Positions 51,044 to 59,046 of a stretch of 64,000 bases of DNA are shown piece by piece. The first letter of the stretch is position 1, and every line of letters begins with the position of its first letter. Where the stretch lies: assembly GCF_004362515.1 (NCBI RefSeq), contig NZ_SNXU01000001.1, positions 1 to 64,000 of the forward strand, read 5' to 3'. The position numbers and the translations under genes were made by a program. The notes beneath the pieces are model-generated. The model was not told where the DNA came from. It made no database searches and saw nothing but the letters and a program-made list of their open reading frames with translations. The DNA is from Actinokineospora alba. Lineage in GTDB: Bacteria > Actinomycetota > Actinomycetes > Mycobacteriales > Pseudonocardiaceae.

Positions 51044-51195
51044 TCCTCATCCGCTCTTAACCCCCATGACAACAGCTACCTAAGGGGACCGTGACGCCAG
51101 ACGACCCCGGCTACAACGCGACCGCGGGTGACCCGCGTCAGGACCAGGCTCAAAATTCCGGGGTGGCGGACTAGCACTTCGACCCGGAGGCCGAG

Positions 51196-51729
51196 ATGAC
51201 CCCGCCGTTCCCCCCATTTCCCCCGTTCCCGCCCGGGTTCGGCGGACACGGTCCGGGCGGACGCGGACGTCGCGGCCCGGGTGGGCGCCAGCGCCGCGGC
51301 GACGTCCGCGCGGCCCTGCTGACGCTGCTCAAAGACCGGCCGATGCACGGCTACGAGATGATTCAGGAGATCGCCCAGCGCACCGGCGGCTTCTGGAAGC
51401 CGAGCCCGGGCTCGGTCTACCCCACGCTGCAGTTGCTCGCCGATGAAGGCCTGGTCCGCGCGGCGGACGGGGACGGCGGCAAGCGCCTGTTCGAGCTGAC
51501 CGAGGACGGGACCGCCGCCGTCGAGCAGTTCGGCGATACCGCGCCGTGGGATCACGTCACCGCGGGAGTCGACCCGGCCGAGGTCAGCCTGCGTGGCGCC
51601 ATGGGCCAGTTCAGCGCGGCCGTCATCGGGGTCTCCCAGGCCGCGAACGCCCGGCAGAAGGCCAAGGCGATCGAGATCATCAACGAGGCTCGGCGCCAGC
51701 TCTACGCGGTCCTCGGCGAAGAGGACTAA
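51196..51729 (+). CDS. PadR family transcriptional regulator
   Basis: A 177-residue regulator with a Pro/Gly/Arg-rich N-terminal tail of about 35 residues, then the PadR winged helix (RAALLTLLKDRPMHGYEMIQ, PSPGSVYPTLQLLADEGLV, GKRLFELTEDG) and a helical dimerisation tail. GGAGG precedes the ATG. The 152 bases upstream hold its promoter but no motif I can name. Its stop overlaps that of the convergent methyltransferase by four bases. Target unknown. Confidence 0.9.
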   Translation: MTPPFPPFPPFPPGFGGHGPGGRGRRGPGGRQRRGDVRAALLTLLKDRPMHGYEMIQEIAQRTGGFWKPSPGSVYPTLQLLADEGLVRAADGDGGKRLFELTEDGTAAVEQFGDTAPWDHVTAGVDPAEVSLRGAMGQFSAAVIGVSQAANARQKAKAIEIINEARRQLYAVLGEED

Positions 51730-52487
51730 GACAAGATCAGGCCGGTGGGCTTGCGCCGGATCAGGACCCGGTAGCCCACGGTGAACTCGAGTCCCGGCAC
51801 CTCCGCGAGCGCGCGCGCCGCCACGGCCGCCGAGAACTCGATCCGCAGGACGGCCGCCATGCTCTCCCGGTCGGCGAAGCGCCACACCGTGGAGACCCGG
51901 TGGCGGGTGAACCCTTTGAGGTCGAAGAACTTGTCGACCTCCGCCGGGTCGTAATCCGGCAGGTCGGCCCGCATCCACCGGCCGTACGGCGGGCGCGCCG
52001 CGTCGAGATCGACGATCACCAGCGTGCCGCCGGGCCGCAGCACGCGGTCGGCCTCACGCAGTCCCGGGTCGCAGCCGGGGCCGAAGAAATACGCCGTTCT
52101 GGCGTGCACCACATCGAACGTCGCGTCGCCGACCGGCAGCTCCTGCGCCGACCCCGGCGCCACCGTGATCCCGGGCATCTTCGCGATCCGGGCACGGGCC
52201 CGCTCGACGAGCGGCGGATGTGGCTCGACCCCGAGCACCGATCGGGCCGCCGAGGCGAATCGCGGCAGGTGGAAGCCGTCGCCGCAGCCCACGTCCAGGA
52301 CGTCGCCCGACCAGTCGCACAGGTCGCCGAGGAGTCGCCACAGCGTGCCCTCGGCGTCCTGGGCGCGGTTCTCGGTCTCGTAAACCTCGGGCCAATGCCA
52401 GATGTTGGGGCTCGGCACGATCTCCGACGCGCGCAACGACGTGATCAACCGTGCCCTAGCGCGCGCGACCATCCCCATACCACCCAC
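51726..52487 (-). CDS. SAM-dependent methyltransferase
   Basis: A 253-residue class I methyltransferase. Motif I is VLDVGCGDGFHLPRF at about 64-78, with GVEPHPPLVERAR as the acidic loop, FDVVHARTAYFFGPG for motif II and LRPGGTLVIVDLD for motif III. The substrate cannot be told; the family overlaps with UbiE-like and small-molecule methylases. It lies 11 bases downstream of cdsA on the same strand and may share its transcript. Confidence 0.85.
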   Translation of the reverse strand: MGGMGMVARARARLITSLRASEIVPSPNIWHWPEVYETENRAQDAEGTLWRLLGDLCDWSGDVLDVGCGDGFHLPRFASAARSVLGVEPHPPLVERARARIAKMPGITVAPGSAQELPVGDATFDVVHARTAYFFGPGCDPGLREADRVLRPGGTLVIVDLDAARPPYGRWMRADLPDYDPAEVDKFFDLKGFTRHRVSTVWRFADRESMAAVLRIEFSAAVAARALAEVPGLEFTVGYRVLIRRKPTGLILS

Positions 52488-52498
52488 ATAAGCACAAA

Positions 52499-53398
52499 TC
52501 AGGCGGGGACGAACAGGCGAAGCAGAAGCCAGGAGACAACAGCCGACGGAAGCAGCGAATCCATCCGGTCCATCAGGCCACCGTGCCCCGGCAGCAGCGT
52601 GCCCATGTCCTTCACGCCAAGATCGCGCTTGATCACCGATTCCACCAGGTCACCCAAGGTGGCGGTGGCGACGATGGCGATACCGAACAGCACGCCCTCC
52701 CAGACCTCGCCGCCCAGCATGAAGTGGACGGTGAGCGCACCCGCGACGACACCGGCGACCACCGAACCGCAGAAGCCCTCCCAGGACTTCTTCGGGCTGA
52801 TCACCGGCGCCATCGGGTGCTTGCCGAACAGCACACCGGCGACGTACCCGCCGGTGTCGGAGCTGACCACGAGGATCATGAAGCAGAGCACCCGGGCCGC
52901 GCCGTCGGCGGGGACCACGAGCATCGCCGCGAAAGCGGCGAACAGCGGCACGTAGGCCGCGGTGAAGATTGACGCGCTCGCGTCACGCAGGTAGCCCTCG
53001 ACACCACCGCGCAACCGCCACAGCAGACACGCCAGGATCGTCACCACGAACCCGGTGAGCAGGCCGTCGCGACCGAGTGGCCACGACAGCCACACCATCG
53101 CCTGGCCACCGATCAGCACCGGCCACAGCGCCACGTCGATCCCCGCGCCGCGCTTGAGCGCGCCCACGAGTTCCCACGTCGCCACCGCGACCGCGATCGC
53201 CACGATCCCGATGAACACATGCCGGACCGTGAGCAGGGCGAGCAGCACAGCCCCGCCGAGCACCACGCCGACACCGATCGCCGCGGGCAGGTTGCGGCCC
53301 GCGCGCGAGACGTTCGGCGCGGGAAGATCCGCGCTTCCGGCTGTCACCGGGTGGTCCCTAGATTCATGCTCCAGCTCCCCGACGGGCCCGGCCACCAT
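52499..53398 (-). CDS. cdsA: Phosphatidate cytidylyltransferase
   Basis: A 299-residue membrane enzyme with about eight helices that makes CDP-diacylglycerol from phosphatidic acid and CTP, the precursor of all membrane phospholipids. The signature SxxKRxxxxKDxxxxxPGHGGxxDRxDS is present near the C-terminus (SVIKRDLGVKDMGTLLPGHG, then DRMDSLL). A cytoplasmic N-terminal stretch of about 35 residues precedes the first helix. It follows frr after 30 bases. Confidence 0.95.
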   Translation of the reverse strand: MVAGPVGELEHESRDHPVTAGSADLPAPNVSRAGRNLPAAIGVGVVLGGAVLLALLTVRHVFIGIVAIAVAVATWELVGALKRGAGIDVALWPVLIGGQAMVWLSWPLGRDGLLTGFVVTILACLLWRLRGGVEGYLRDASASIFTAAYVPLFAAFAAMLVVPADGAARVLCFMILVVSSDTGGYVAGVLFGKHPMAPVISPKKSWEGFCGSVVAGVVAGALTVHFMLGGEVWEGVLFGIAIVATATLGDLVESVIKRDLGVKDMGTLLPGHGGLMDRMDSLLPSAVVSWLLLRLFVPA

Positions 53399-53428
53399 CT
53401 CCGCGTACTCCTTGCCAGCTGTTCGAGG

Positions 53429-53986
53429 TCAGACCTCGAGCAGCTCGGCTTCCTTGTGCTTGACGATCTCGTCGACCTGGTGGACGTACTTGTCGGTCAG
53501 GTTCTGCAGTTCCTTCTCGGCGCGGACCACGTCATCCTCACCCGACTCGCCGTCCTTCACCAGCCGGTCGAGTTCTTCCTTGGCCTTGCGGCGGACGCTG
53601 CGGATCGAGATCTTGGCGTCCTCACCCTTGGTCTTGGCGACCTTCACCATCTCCTTGCGGCGCTCCTCGGAGAGCTGCGGGATGACGATGCGGATGATGC
53701 TGCCGTCGTTGCTCGGGTTGACGCCCAGGTCGGAGTCCCGGATCGCCTTCTCGATGGCGTTGAGCTGGGTGGCGTCGTACGGCTTCACGACCGCCATCCG
53801 CGCCTCGGGGACCGCGACGCTCGCCAGCTGGTTGAGCGGGGTCATCGAGCCGTAGTACTCGACGTGGATGCGAGAGAACATCGACGGCGTCGCGCGACCG
53901 GTGCGGACGGAGTTCATGTCCTCCTTGGCCACCGACACGGCCTTTTCCATCTTCTCCTCGGCGTCGAGGAGTGTCTCGTCGATCAA
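53429..53986 (-). CDS. frr: Ribosome recycling factor
   Basis: A 185-residue protein that, with EF-G, splits post-termination ribosomes. It matches the family throughout: DAEEKMEKAVSVAKEDMNSV, RTGRATPSMFSRIHVEYYG, PLNQLASVAVPEARMAVVKP in pieces, and the C-terminal helix with LTDKYVHQVDEIVKHKEAE. TTG at 53986 is taken as start: AAGGAG lies seven bases upstream and it gives exactly the family length. No ATG or GTG fits. Confidence 0.95.
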   Translation of the reverse strand: MIDETLLDAEEKMEKAVSVAKEDMNSVRTGRATPSMFSRIHVEYYGSMTPLNQLASVAVPEARMAVVKPYDATQLNAIEKAIRDSDLGVNPSNDGSIIRIVIPQLSEERRKEMVKVAKTKGEDAKISIRSVRRKAKEELDRLVKDGESGEDDVVRAEKELQNLTDKYVHQVDEIVKHKEAELLEV

Positions 53987-54011
53987 GGGGGCGCTCCTTA
54001 AATGCAGTGGG

Positions 54012-54743
54012 TCACGCTGACTTCGCGGGCGTACTGACCAGCGTGCCGATCCTCTCACCACGCACAGCGCGGGCGATGTTCCCCTCCGTCAGAAGGTTGA
54101 ACACGATGATCGGCATGTTGTTGTCCATGCAAAGGCTGAACGCGGTCGCGTCGGCGACCTTGAGTCCACGCTCCAGCACCTCGCGGTGGGTGATGTCGGT
54201 GAACATCTTCGCGTTCGGGTCGAGCTTCGGGTCCGCGTCGTAGACACCGTCGACGGCCTTGGCCATCAGCACCGCGTCGCAGCCGATCTCCAGGGCGCGC
54301 TGCGCGGCGGCGGTGTCGGTGGAGAAGTACGGCATGCCGACCCCGCAGCCGAAGATGACCACGCGGCCCTTCTCCAGGTGCCGCTCGGCGCGGCGCGGGA
54401 TGTAGGGCTCGGCGACCTGGCCCATGGTGATGGCCGTCTGGACGCGGGTGTCGATGCCTTCCTTCTCCAGGAAGTCCTGCAGGGCGAGGCAGTTCATGAC
54501 GGTGCCCAGCATCGCCATGTAGTCGGCCCGGTCGCGGTCCATCCCGCGCTGGCTCAGCTCCGCGCCGCGGAAGAAGTTGCCACCGCCGATGACGATGGAG
54601 GTCTGCACGCCGCCGCGGACGACGTCGGCGATCTGCCGGGCCACCGCGTAGACGACGTCCGGGTCGACACCGACCTCGCCGCCGCCGAACATCTCGCCGC
54701 CCAGCTTGAGCAGGACTCGGCGGAAGCTGCCGTTCTGAGTCAC
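54012..54743 (-). CDS. pyrH: UMP kinase
   Basis: A 243-residue hexameric UMP kinase of the amino-acid-kinase fold. Motifs include RVLLKLGGEMFGG at the N-terminus, VIGGGNFFRGAEL, DRDRADYMAMLGTVMNCLAL and FFSTDTAAAQRALE-like GMPYFSTDTAAAQRA. It makes UDP for pyrimidine nucleotides. GTG 54743 is the start: GGAGGGG precedes it and the fold begins directly after. It lies 25 bases before frr. Confidence 0.95.
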   Translation of the reverse strand: MTQNGSFRRVLLKLGGEMFGGGEVGVDPDVVYAVARQIADVVRGGVQTSIVIGGGNFFRGAELSQRGMDRDRADYMAMLGTVMNCLALQDFLEKEGIDTRVQTAITMGQVAEPYIPRRAERHLEKGRVVIFGCGVGMPYFSTDTAAAQRALEIGCDAVLMAKAVDGVYDADPKLDPNAKMFTDITHREVLERGLKVADATAFSLCMDNNMPIIVFNLLTEGNIARAVRGERIGTLVSTPAKSA

Positions 54744-54763
54744 GTAAGACCCCTCCTCGTGAC

Positions 54764-54842
54764 TATGCCCCGCCCTCGGTCGGTACCGGGGACGGGGCAT
54801 AACCCTAGTCACTGTGTTGCTGTTAGGGCCCGCTTAGGCCCT
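54764..54842 (-). terminator. Two hairpins between tsf and pyrH
   Basis: TATGCCCCGCCCTC (54764-54777) pairs in 12 of 14 positions with the sequence ending at 54801. A smaller hairpin, AGGGCC/GGCCCT (54825-54842), lies right after the tsf stop. Together they look like a terminator of the rpsB-tsf transcript with a separate pyrH promoter region. Confidence 0.65.
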
Positions 54843-54845
54843 GTG

Positions 54846-55661
54846 TCAGGCCTGGCCGACCTCGAAGCGCGCGAAGCGGCTCACGGTCACGCCCGCCTCG
54901 TCGAGGATGGCCTTGACCGACTTCTTGGAGTCGACGACCGAGGACTGCTCGGTCAGCACGACGTCCTTGAAGAAGCCGTTGACCCGGCCTTCGACGATCT
55001 TCGGCAGCGCGGCCTCGGGCTTGCCCTCTTCGCGGGCGGTCTCCTCGGCGATGCGGCGCTCGGTCGCGACGACGTCGGCGGGCACCTCGTCACGGGTGAC
55101 GTAGCGCGGCTTCATCGCGGCGATCTGCATGGCGACCGAACGGGCCACCTCTTCACCGTCGCCGGAGTACTCGACCAGCACGCCCACGGCGGGCGGCAGG
55201 TCGGAGGCGCGGCGGTGCAGGTAGGTGGTCGCGGGGCCGTCGAAGACGACGACGCGGCGGAGCTCGAGCTTCTCGCCGATCTTGGCCGAGAGGTTGTGCA
55301 CGGCGTCGCCCACGGTGCCGCCATCGAGCTCGGCGGCCTTGAGGGTGTCGACGTCGGTGGCCTTGGTGTCGCGGGCGACGGCGACGATCTTGTTCGCCAG
55401 CGCCTGGAACTCCTCGTTCTTGGCGACGAAGTCGGTCTCGCAGTTCAGCTCGACCATGACACCGCCGTCGGCGGCGACGAGGCCCTGGGCGGTGGCGCGC
55501 TCGGCGCGCTTGCCCACGTCCTTGGCGCCCTTGATGCGCAGGATCTCAACGGCCTTCTCGAAGTCGCCGTCGGTCTCGGTCAGCGCCTTCTTGCAGTCCA
55601 TCATTCCGGCGCCGGTGAGGTCCCGGAGCTTCTTGACGTCGGCCGCGGTGAAGTTCGACAT
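54846..55661 (-). CDS. tsf: Elongation factor Ts
   Basis: A 271-residue nucleotide exchange factor for EF-Tu. The N-terminal UBA-like domain is VKKLRDLTGAGMMDCKKALTE (in two pieces), followed by the core signatures VELNCETDFVAKNEEFQ and VEYSGDGEEVARSVAMQIAA. The ATG start gives the usual length. It follows rpsB after a hairpin. Confidence 0.96.
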   Translation of the reverse strand: MSNFTAADVKKLRDLTGAGMMDCKKALTETDGDFEKAVEILRIKGAKDVGKRAERATAQGLVAADGGVMVELNCETDFVAKNEEFQALANKIVAVARDTKATDVDTLKAAELDGGTVGDAVHNLSAKIGEKLELRRVVVFDGPATTYLHRRASDLPPAVGVLVEYSGDGEEVARSVAMQIAAMKPRYVTRDEVPADVVATERRIAEETAREEGKPEAALPKIVEGRVNGFFKDVVLTEQSSVVDSKKSVKAILDEAGVTVSRFARFEVGQA

Positions 55662-55715
55662 CGTGCGTTTTCCGTCCTTCTTCGGTTACGCGCGTTCGCT
55701 TAGTTTGTGGCGCGA

Positions 55716-55749
55716 TGGCCGCCCCGGACCGTGTGGTCCAGGGCGGCCA
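55716..55749 (-). terminator. Hairpin between rpsB and tsf
   Basis: TGGCCGCCC pairs with GGGCGGCCA and the inside continues with GGACC/GGTCC around a GTGT loop. It lies in the 101-base gap and may attenuate rather than end transcription into tsf. Confidence 0.75.
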
Positions 55750-55762
55750 CCGCGAGCCGAGA

Positions 55763-56611
55763 TCAGGACTCGGCGGGGGTTTCGGTCGCGGCCTCGACCG
55801 CGGCGACGGCCTGCTCGCCATCGGCGGCGGCGGTCTCGGCACCCTTGAGCAGCTCCTGCTCCCACTCGGCCAGCGGCTCGGTGGCAGCACCCGCTTCCGG
55901 CTTGTCGGCGCCGTTGCGGGCACCCGAGCGCGCGATGAGACCGGCGGCGGCGGCCTCGGCCACCACCTTGGTCAGCAGCGCGGCGGAGCGGATCGCGTCG
56001 TCGTTACCCGGAATCGGGTAGTCGACCTCGTCCGGGTCGCAGTTGGTGTCGAGGATCGCCACGATCGGGATGTGCAGCTTGCGCGCCTCGCCGACCGCGA
56101 TGTGCTCCTTCTTGGTGTCCACGATCCAGATGGCGCTGGGAACGCGCGCCATGTCGCGGATACCGCCGAGGGTGCGGTCGAGCTTGTCCTTCTCGCGGGT
56201 CAGCATCAGGATCTCTTTCTTGGTGAGACCCTGGAAGCCACCGGTCTGCTCCATCGACTCCAGCTCCTTGAGGCGCTGAAGACGCTTGTGCACGGTGGAG
56301 AAGTTGGTGAGCATGCCGCCCAGCCAGCGCTGGTTCACGTAGGGCATGCCGACGCGCAGCGCCTCGTTGGCGATGGCTTCCTGCGCCTGCTTCTTCGTGC
56401 CGACGAAAAGGATCGAGCCGCCGTGGGCGACAGTCTCCTTGACGAACTCGTAGGCGCGGTCGATGTAGGTCAGGGTCTGCCGCAGGTCGATGATGTAGAT
56501 ACCGTTGCGGTCAGTCAGGATGTAGCGCTTCATCTTCGGGTTCCAGCGGCGGGTCTGGTGCCCGAAGTGCACGCCGGAATCCAGCAGTTGCCTCATGGTG
56601 ACGACGGCCAT
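55763..56611 (-). CDS. rpsB: 30S ribosomal protein S2
   Basis: A 282-residue S2 protein. It begins MAVVTMRQLLDSGVHFGHQT, then RRWNPKMKRYILTDRNGIYI and the family segment FVGTKKQAQEAIANEALRVG; NQRWLGGMLTNF and VPSAIWIVDTKKEHIAVGEA are also present. The C-terminal tail (about 40 residues, Glu/Ala-rich) is longer than in E. coli, as usual in actinobacteria. It heads the rpsB-tsf unit and is divergent from the M23 gene. Confidence 0.97.
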   Translation of the reverse strand: MAVVTMRQLLDSGVHFGHQTRRWNPKMKRYILTDRNGIYIIDLRQTLTYIDRAYEFVKETVAHGGSILFVGTKKQAQEAIANEALRVGMPYVNQRWLGGMLTNFSTVHKRLQRLKELESMEQTGGFQGLTKKEILMLTREKDKLDRTLGGIRDMARVPSAIWIVDTKKEHIAVGEARKLHIPIVAILDTNCDPDEVDYPIPGNDDAIRSAALLTKVVAEAAAAGLIARSGARNGADKPEAGAATEPLAEWEQELLKGAETAAADGEQAVAAVEAATETPAES

Positions 56612-56967
56612 GGCCGGGTTCGCACCTCTTCATTTCGGGCGCGCCCGGCGGTTGGGCCGTGGCGCGCGTACTCGGTTGTCGCCGCAAGTCGGTGACCTGC
56701 AGGCCCTGGTGCCGTGCGGGCGGCCGAACCCGCTGGTGAGAACGGGACCGTCGATCGCCCTTTATGCCGCGGCTGCCACTGTCGGTGGCCGCGAACGCGC
56801 ACTGGCACGCGAAGTCGCCTCATGTCGCCACGAGACGCGGATCGAAGTGTACGCCGGTCAGGGTCGGAATCGAGAATCGGAGCCCGCGGTTATCCACAGG
56901 GCCCGGATTCATCCACAGATCTGATCACGCCCTGGTGCCGCTGGATGGGCCCCGGCAGGCTTGTCGT
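56612..56967. other. Intergenic region between rpsB and the M23 gene
   Basis: This 356-base gap must hold the rpsB promoter and 5' leader and the M23 promoter. No gene or riboswitch is recognised. Two sequences close to DnaA boxes occur near the M23 end, TTATCCACA (56890-56898) and TCATCCACA (56909-56917). They are too few to suggest an origin. Confidence 0.5.
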
Positions 56968-59046
56968 ATGCCCCTTCACCAGCGCGAACACCGCCGCCAC
57001 CGCCACCGTGTGGTGATCTTCGCGGCGCTTCTGGGGGTGGTGGTGGGGGTGACGTCGGGGGCTGTGGCGGCGGGCTGGTTGTGGCAGGCGGGCGCGGGCC
57101 TGACCACCGGTCCTGAAGCCACCAGCTCCGCCGAAGTCGCCTGGGTCGGCCCGATCGGCGCAACCCCCGTTCATCGGGCCGTGCCGGGAGGCCCGAGCGA
57201 TCCGACCCGACCACGCGGCAACGCCCTCACCCCGCCGGACCGCCCCACACCACCAGCCGACCCACCCAATGGCGGTCCCCCACCGGCGGACCTGCCCGAT
57301 CACCGCCCCCCACGACCGGTTGATCCTGCGGACCACCACCTCGCACTACAGGCGGACCTGCCCGTTCACCGCCCCACACCACCAGCCGACCCTGCGAACC
57401 ACCGCCTCGCACCACAGACGGACCCACCGCACCACCGACCCCCACGACCGGTCGGTCCTGCGGATCACCGCACCCTCCCGCCCGGTGTGGCCCACGGTGA
57501 CGGCTCTTCCAATCCCGCCGGGCCGCCCGGCCGAGGCCGGGCCGCGGAGCCGGAGCCCTGGAAGCCGGAGCCGGGTCCGGGGCCTGAGCCTGGGCCTGGG
57601 CGTGGGCCTGGGCCTGGGCCTGAGCCGCCAGATGATGGCCGCTTCTCCTGGCCGCTTCCTCCACCCCACGAAATCGTGCGGCCGTTCCAAGCCCCATCGA
57701 GCCCCTATGGGCCCGGTCACCGCGGTGTCGACCTGGCGGCCGCGCCTGGGACGCCGGTCCTCGCCGCGGGCGACGGTGTGGTGGCGTTCGCCGGGCGGGT
57801 GGTCGACCGCGAGGTCATCGCCATCGACCACGACGCCGGTCTGCGCACCGCGTACGAACCGGTGGTGCCGTCGGTGGTGGCCGGGGCGCGGGTTCGCCGT
57901 GGCGAGCGGATCGGGGTGCTCGCCCCCGGCCACCCAGGGTGCCCCGCCGCCGCGTGCCTGCACTGGAGCGTGCGGCGCGACGGGATTTACCTGGAGCCCC
58001 TGTGGCTCATCCGCCCGCCGAGGGTGCGACTGCTCCCCGTGGAACCCGGCTGGGAGTCCGGTGCCTCAGACTTCCGCGACCTCGAGGAGTTTCGCGCGGA
58101 GGCGGAGGACGGCGCGGGTGTGCAGCTGGCAGACCCGCGACTCGGTGACGCCGAGGACGCGGCCGATCTCGGCGAGGGTGAGGTTCTCGAAGTAGTACAG
58201 GGTGACCACGACCCGGTCGCGCTCGGCGAGCCTGCCGATGGCCTCGGCGAGCTGGCGGCGGTTGTCCTGGTCGACGAGCAGCGCCACCGGGTCCTCGGCG
58301 GTCTCGTCCTCGAGCGTGTCGGCCAGCGAGGTCGATCCCCGCCCGGCGGCTGCGAGTTCGTCGAGCGCGACGACGCTGGTCAGCTGGAGTTGGGCGTAGA
58401 CGTCGCGCAGTTCGCCGACTGTCAGGCCCAGTTCGCCCGCGAGCTCGGCGTCGTTCGGGGTGCGCTGGAGTTTGGCGCCGAGGCGTTCGATGCCGCGTTC
58501 GACCTCTCGGGCGCGGCCGCGGACGGTGCGCGGCACCCAGTCCTGGGCGCGCAGGTCGTCGAGGATCGCGCCGCGGATGCGCTGCATGGCGTAGGTCTCG
58601 AACTTGAGGCCGCGCTCCGGCTCGAACTTCTCGATGGCGTCGACCAGGCCGAAGATCCCGGACTGGATCAGGTCCGACACGTCGACGTGCGAGGGCAGGC
58701 CGGTGCCCACCCGTCCCGCCACGTACTTGACGAGCGGTGCGTAGTGCAGGACGAGCCGGTCCCTGAGCCCGTGCGCGCGCTGCTCGCCGAACTTGCGCCA
58801 CAGGGCGACGATGCCCGCTTCGACGTCGTCGGCGGTGCGTTGGTCTCCGGGCAGCACGCCGGAGGTCTCGCCGGTCCCGAAGGAGACGGCGGTGCCGTTC
58901 ACCGGGGGTCTCGATTCCGGGGACGGGGCCACCGGTGTCCGAGAACCTTCCCCGGTGTCACCGGGAACGGGGATGGGTTCGGTCATGGATCGCCTTCAGC
59001 CGTTCGACGGTCACGTGGGTGTAGAGCTGGGTCGTCGAGAGCGTAG
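56968..59046 (+). CDS. M23 family (LytM-type) peptidase; frame lacks a stop at its expected end
   Basis: A secreted murein endopeptidase-like protein. Residues 1-25 are cytoplasmic and basic, then one membrane-spanning or signal helix (VVIFAALLGVVVGVTSGAV), then a low-complexity Pro/Asp/His-rich and PGPGPEP-rich linker (about 55-225), then the M23 domain (about 235-350) with HRGVDLAAAPGTPVLA supplying the His and Asp zinc ligands and ACLHWSVRR in place of HxH. Homologous proteins end near RPPRVRLLP, which is at about 58040 here. No in-frame stop occurs there; the frame continues to a TAG at 59044-59046, antisense across the whole whiG gene. The last ~335 codons are therefore probably not a real domain. 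ATG 56968 was chosen as the start before the membrane helix. Confidence 0.65.
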   Translation: MPLHQREHRRHRHRVVIFAALLGVVVGVTSGAVAAGWLWQAGAGLTTGPEATSSAEVAWVGPIGATPVHRAVPGGPSDPTRPRGNALTPPDRPTPPADPPNGGPPPADLPDHRPPRPVDPADHHLALQADLPVHRPTPPADPANHRLAPQTDPPHHRPPRPVGPADHRTLPPGVAHGDGSSNPAGPPGRGRAAEPEPWKPEPGPGPEPGPGRGPGPGPEPPDDGRFSWPLPPPHEIVRPFQAPSSPYGPGHRGVDLAAAPGTPVLAAGDGVVAFAGRVVDREVIAIDHDAGLRTAYEPVVPSVVAGARVRRGERIGVLAPGHPGCPAAACLHWSVRRDGIYLEPLWLIRPPRVRLLPVEPGWESGASDFRDLEEFRAEAEDGAGVQLADPRLGDAEDAADLGEGEVLEVVQGDHDPVALGEPADGLGELAAVVLVDEQRHRVLGGLVLERVGQRGRSPPGGCEFVERDDAGQLELGVDVAQFADCQAQFARELGVVRGALEFGAEAFDAAFDLSGAAADGARHPVLGAQVVEDRAADALHGVGLELEAALRLELLDGVDQAEDPGLDQVRHVDVRGQAGAHPSRHVLDERCVVQDEPVPEPVRALLAELAPQGDDARFDVVGGALVSGQHAGGLAGPEGDGGAVHRGSRFRGRGHRCPRTFPGVTGNGDGFGHGSPSAVRRSRGCRAGSSRA
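58066..58986 (-). CDS. whiG: RNA polymerase sigma factor, FliA/WhiG family
   Basis: A 306-residue group 3 sigma factor. After a disordered N-terminus of about 50 residues come region 2 (DRLVLHYAPLVKYVAGRVG, DVSDLIQSGIFGLVDAIEKF, FETYAMQRIRGAILDDLR), region 3 and region 4 (RLAERDRVVVTLYYFENLTL, GVTESRVCQLHTRAV). In Streptomyces WhiG commits aerial hyphae to sporulation and is encoded near rpsB-tsf as here; in motile actinomycetes the same family can drive flagellar genes. No anti-sigma gene is adjacent. It overlaps the xerC 3' end by 29 bases. Confidence 0.92.
   Translation of the reverse strand: MTEPIPVPGDTGEGSRTPVAPSPESRPPVNGTAVSFGTGETSGVLPGDQRTADDVEAGIVALWRKFGEQRAHGLRDRLVLHYAPLVKYVAGRVGTGLPSHVDVSDLIQSGIFGLVDAIEKFEPERGLKFETYAMQRIRGAILDDLRAQDWVPRTVRGRAREVERGIERLGAKLQRTPNDAELAGELGLTVGELRDVYAQLQLTSVVALDELAAAGRGSTSLADTLEDETAEDPVALLVDQDNRRQLAEAIGRLAERDRVVVTLYYFENLTLAEIGRVLGVTESRVCQLHTRAVLRLRAKLLEVAEV

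Noticed and set aside
56890..56917. DnaA boxes marking a replication origin (also TTGTCCACA at 9822-9830)
   Set aside because: Only isolated boxes are seen, and dnaA, dnaN and gyrB are not present; chance matches are expected in 64 kb.
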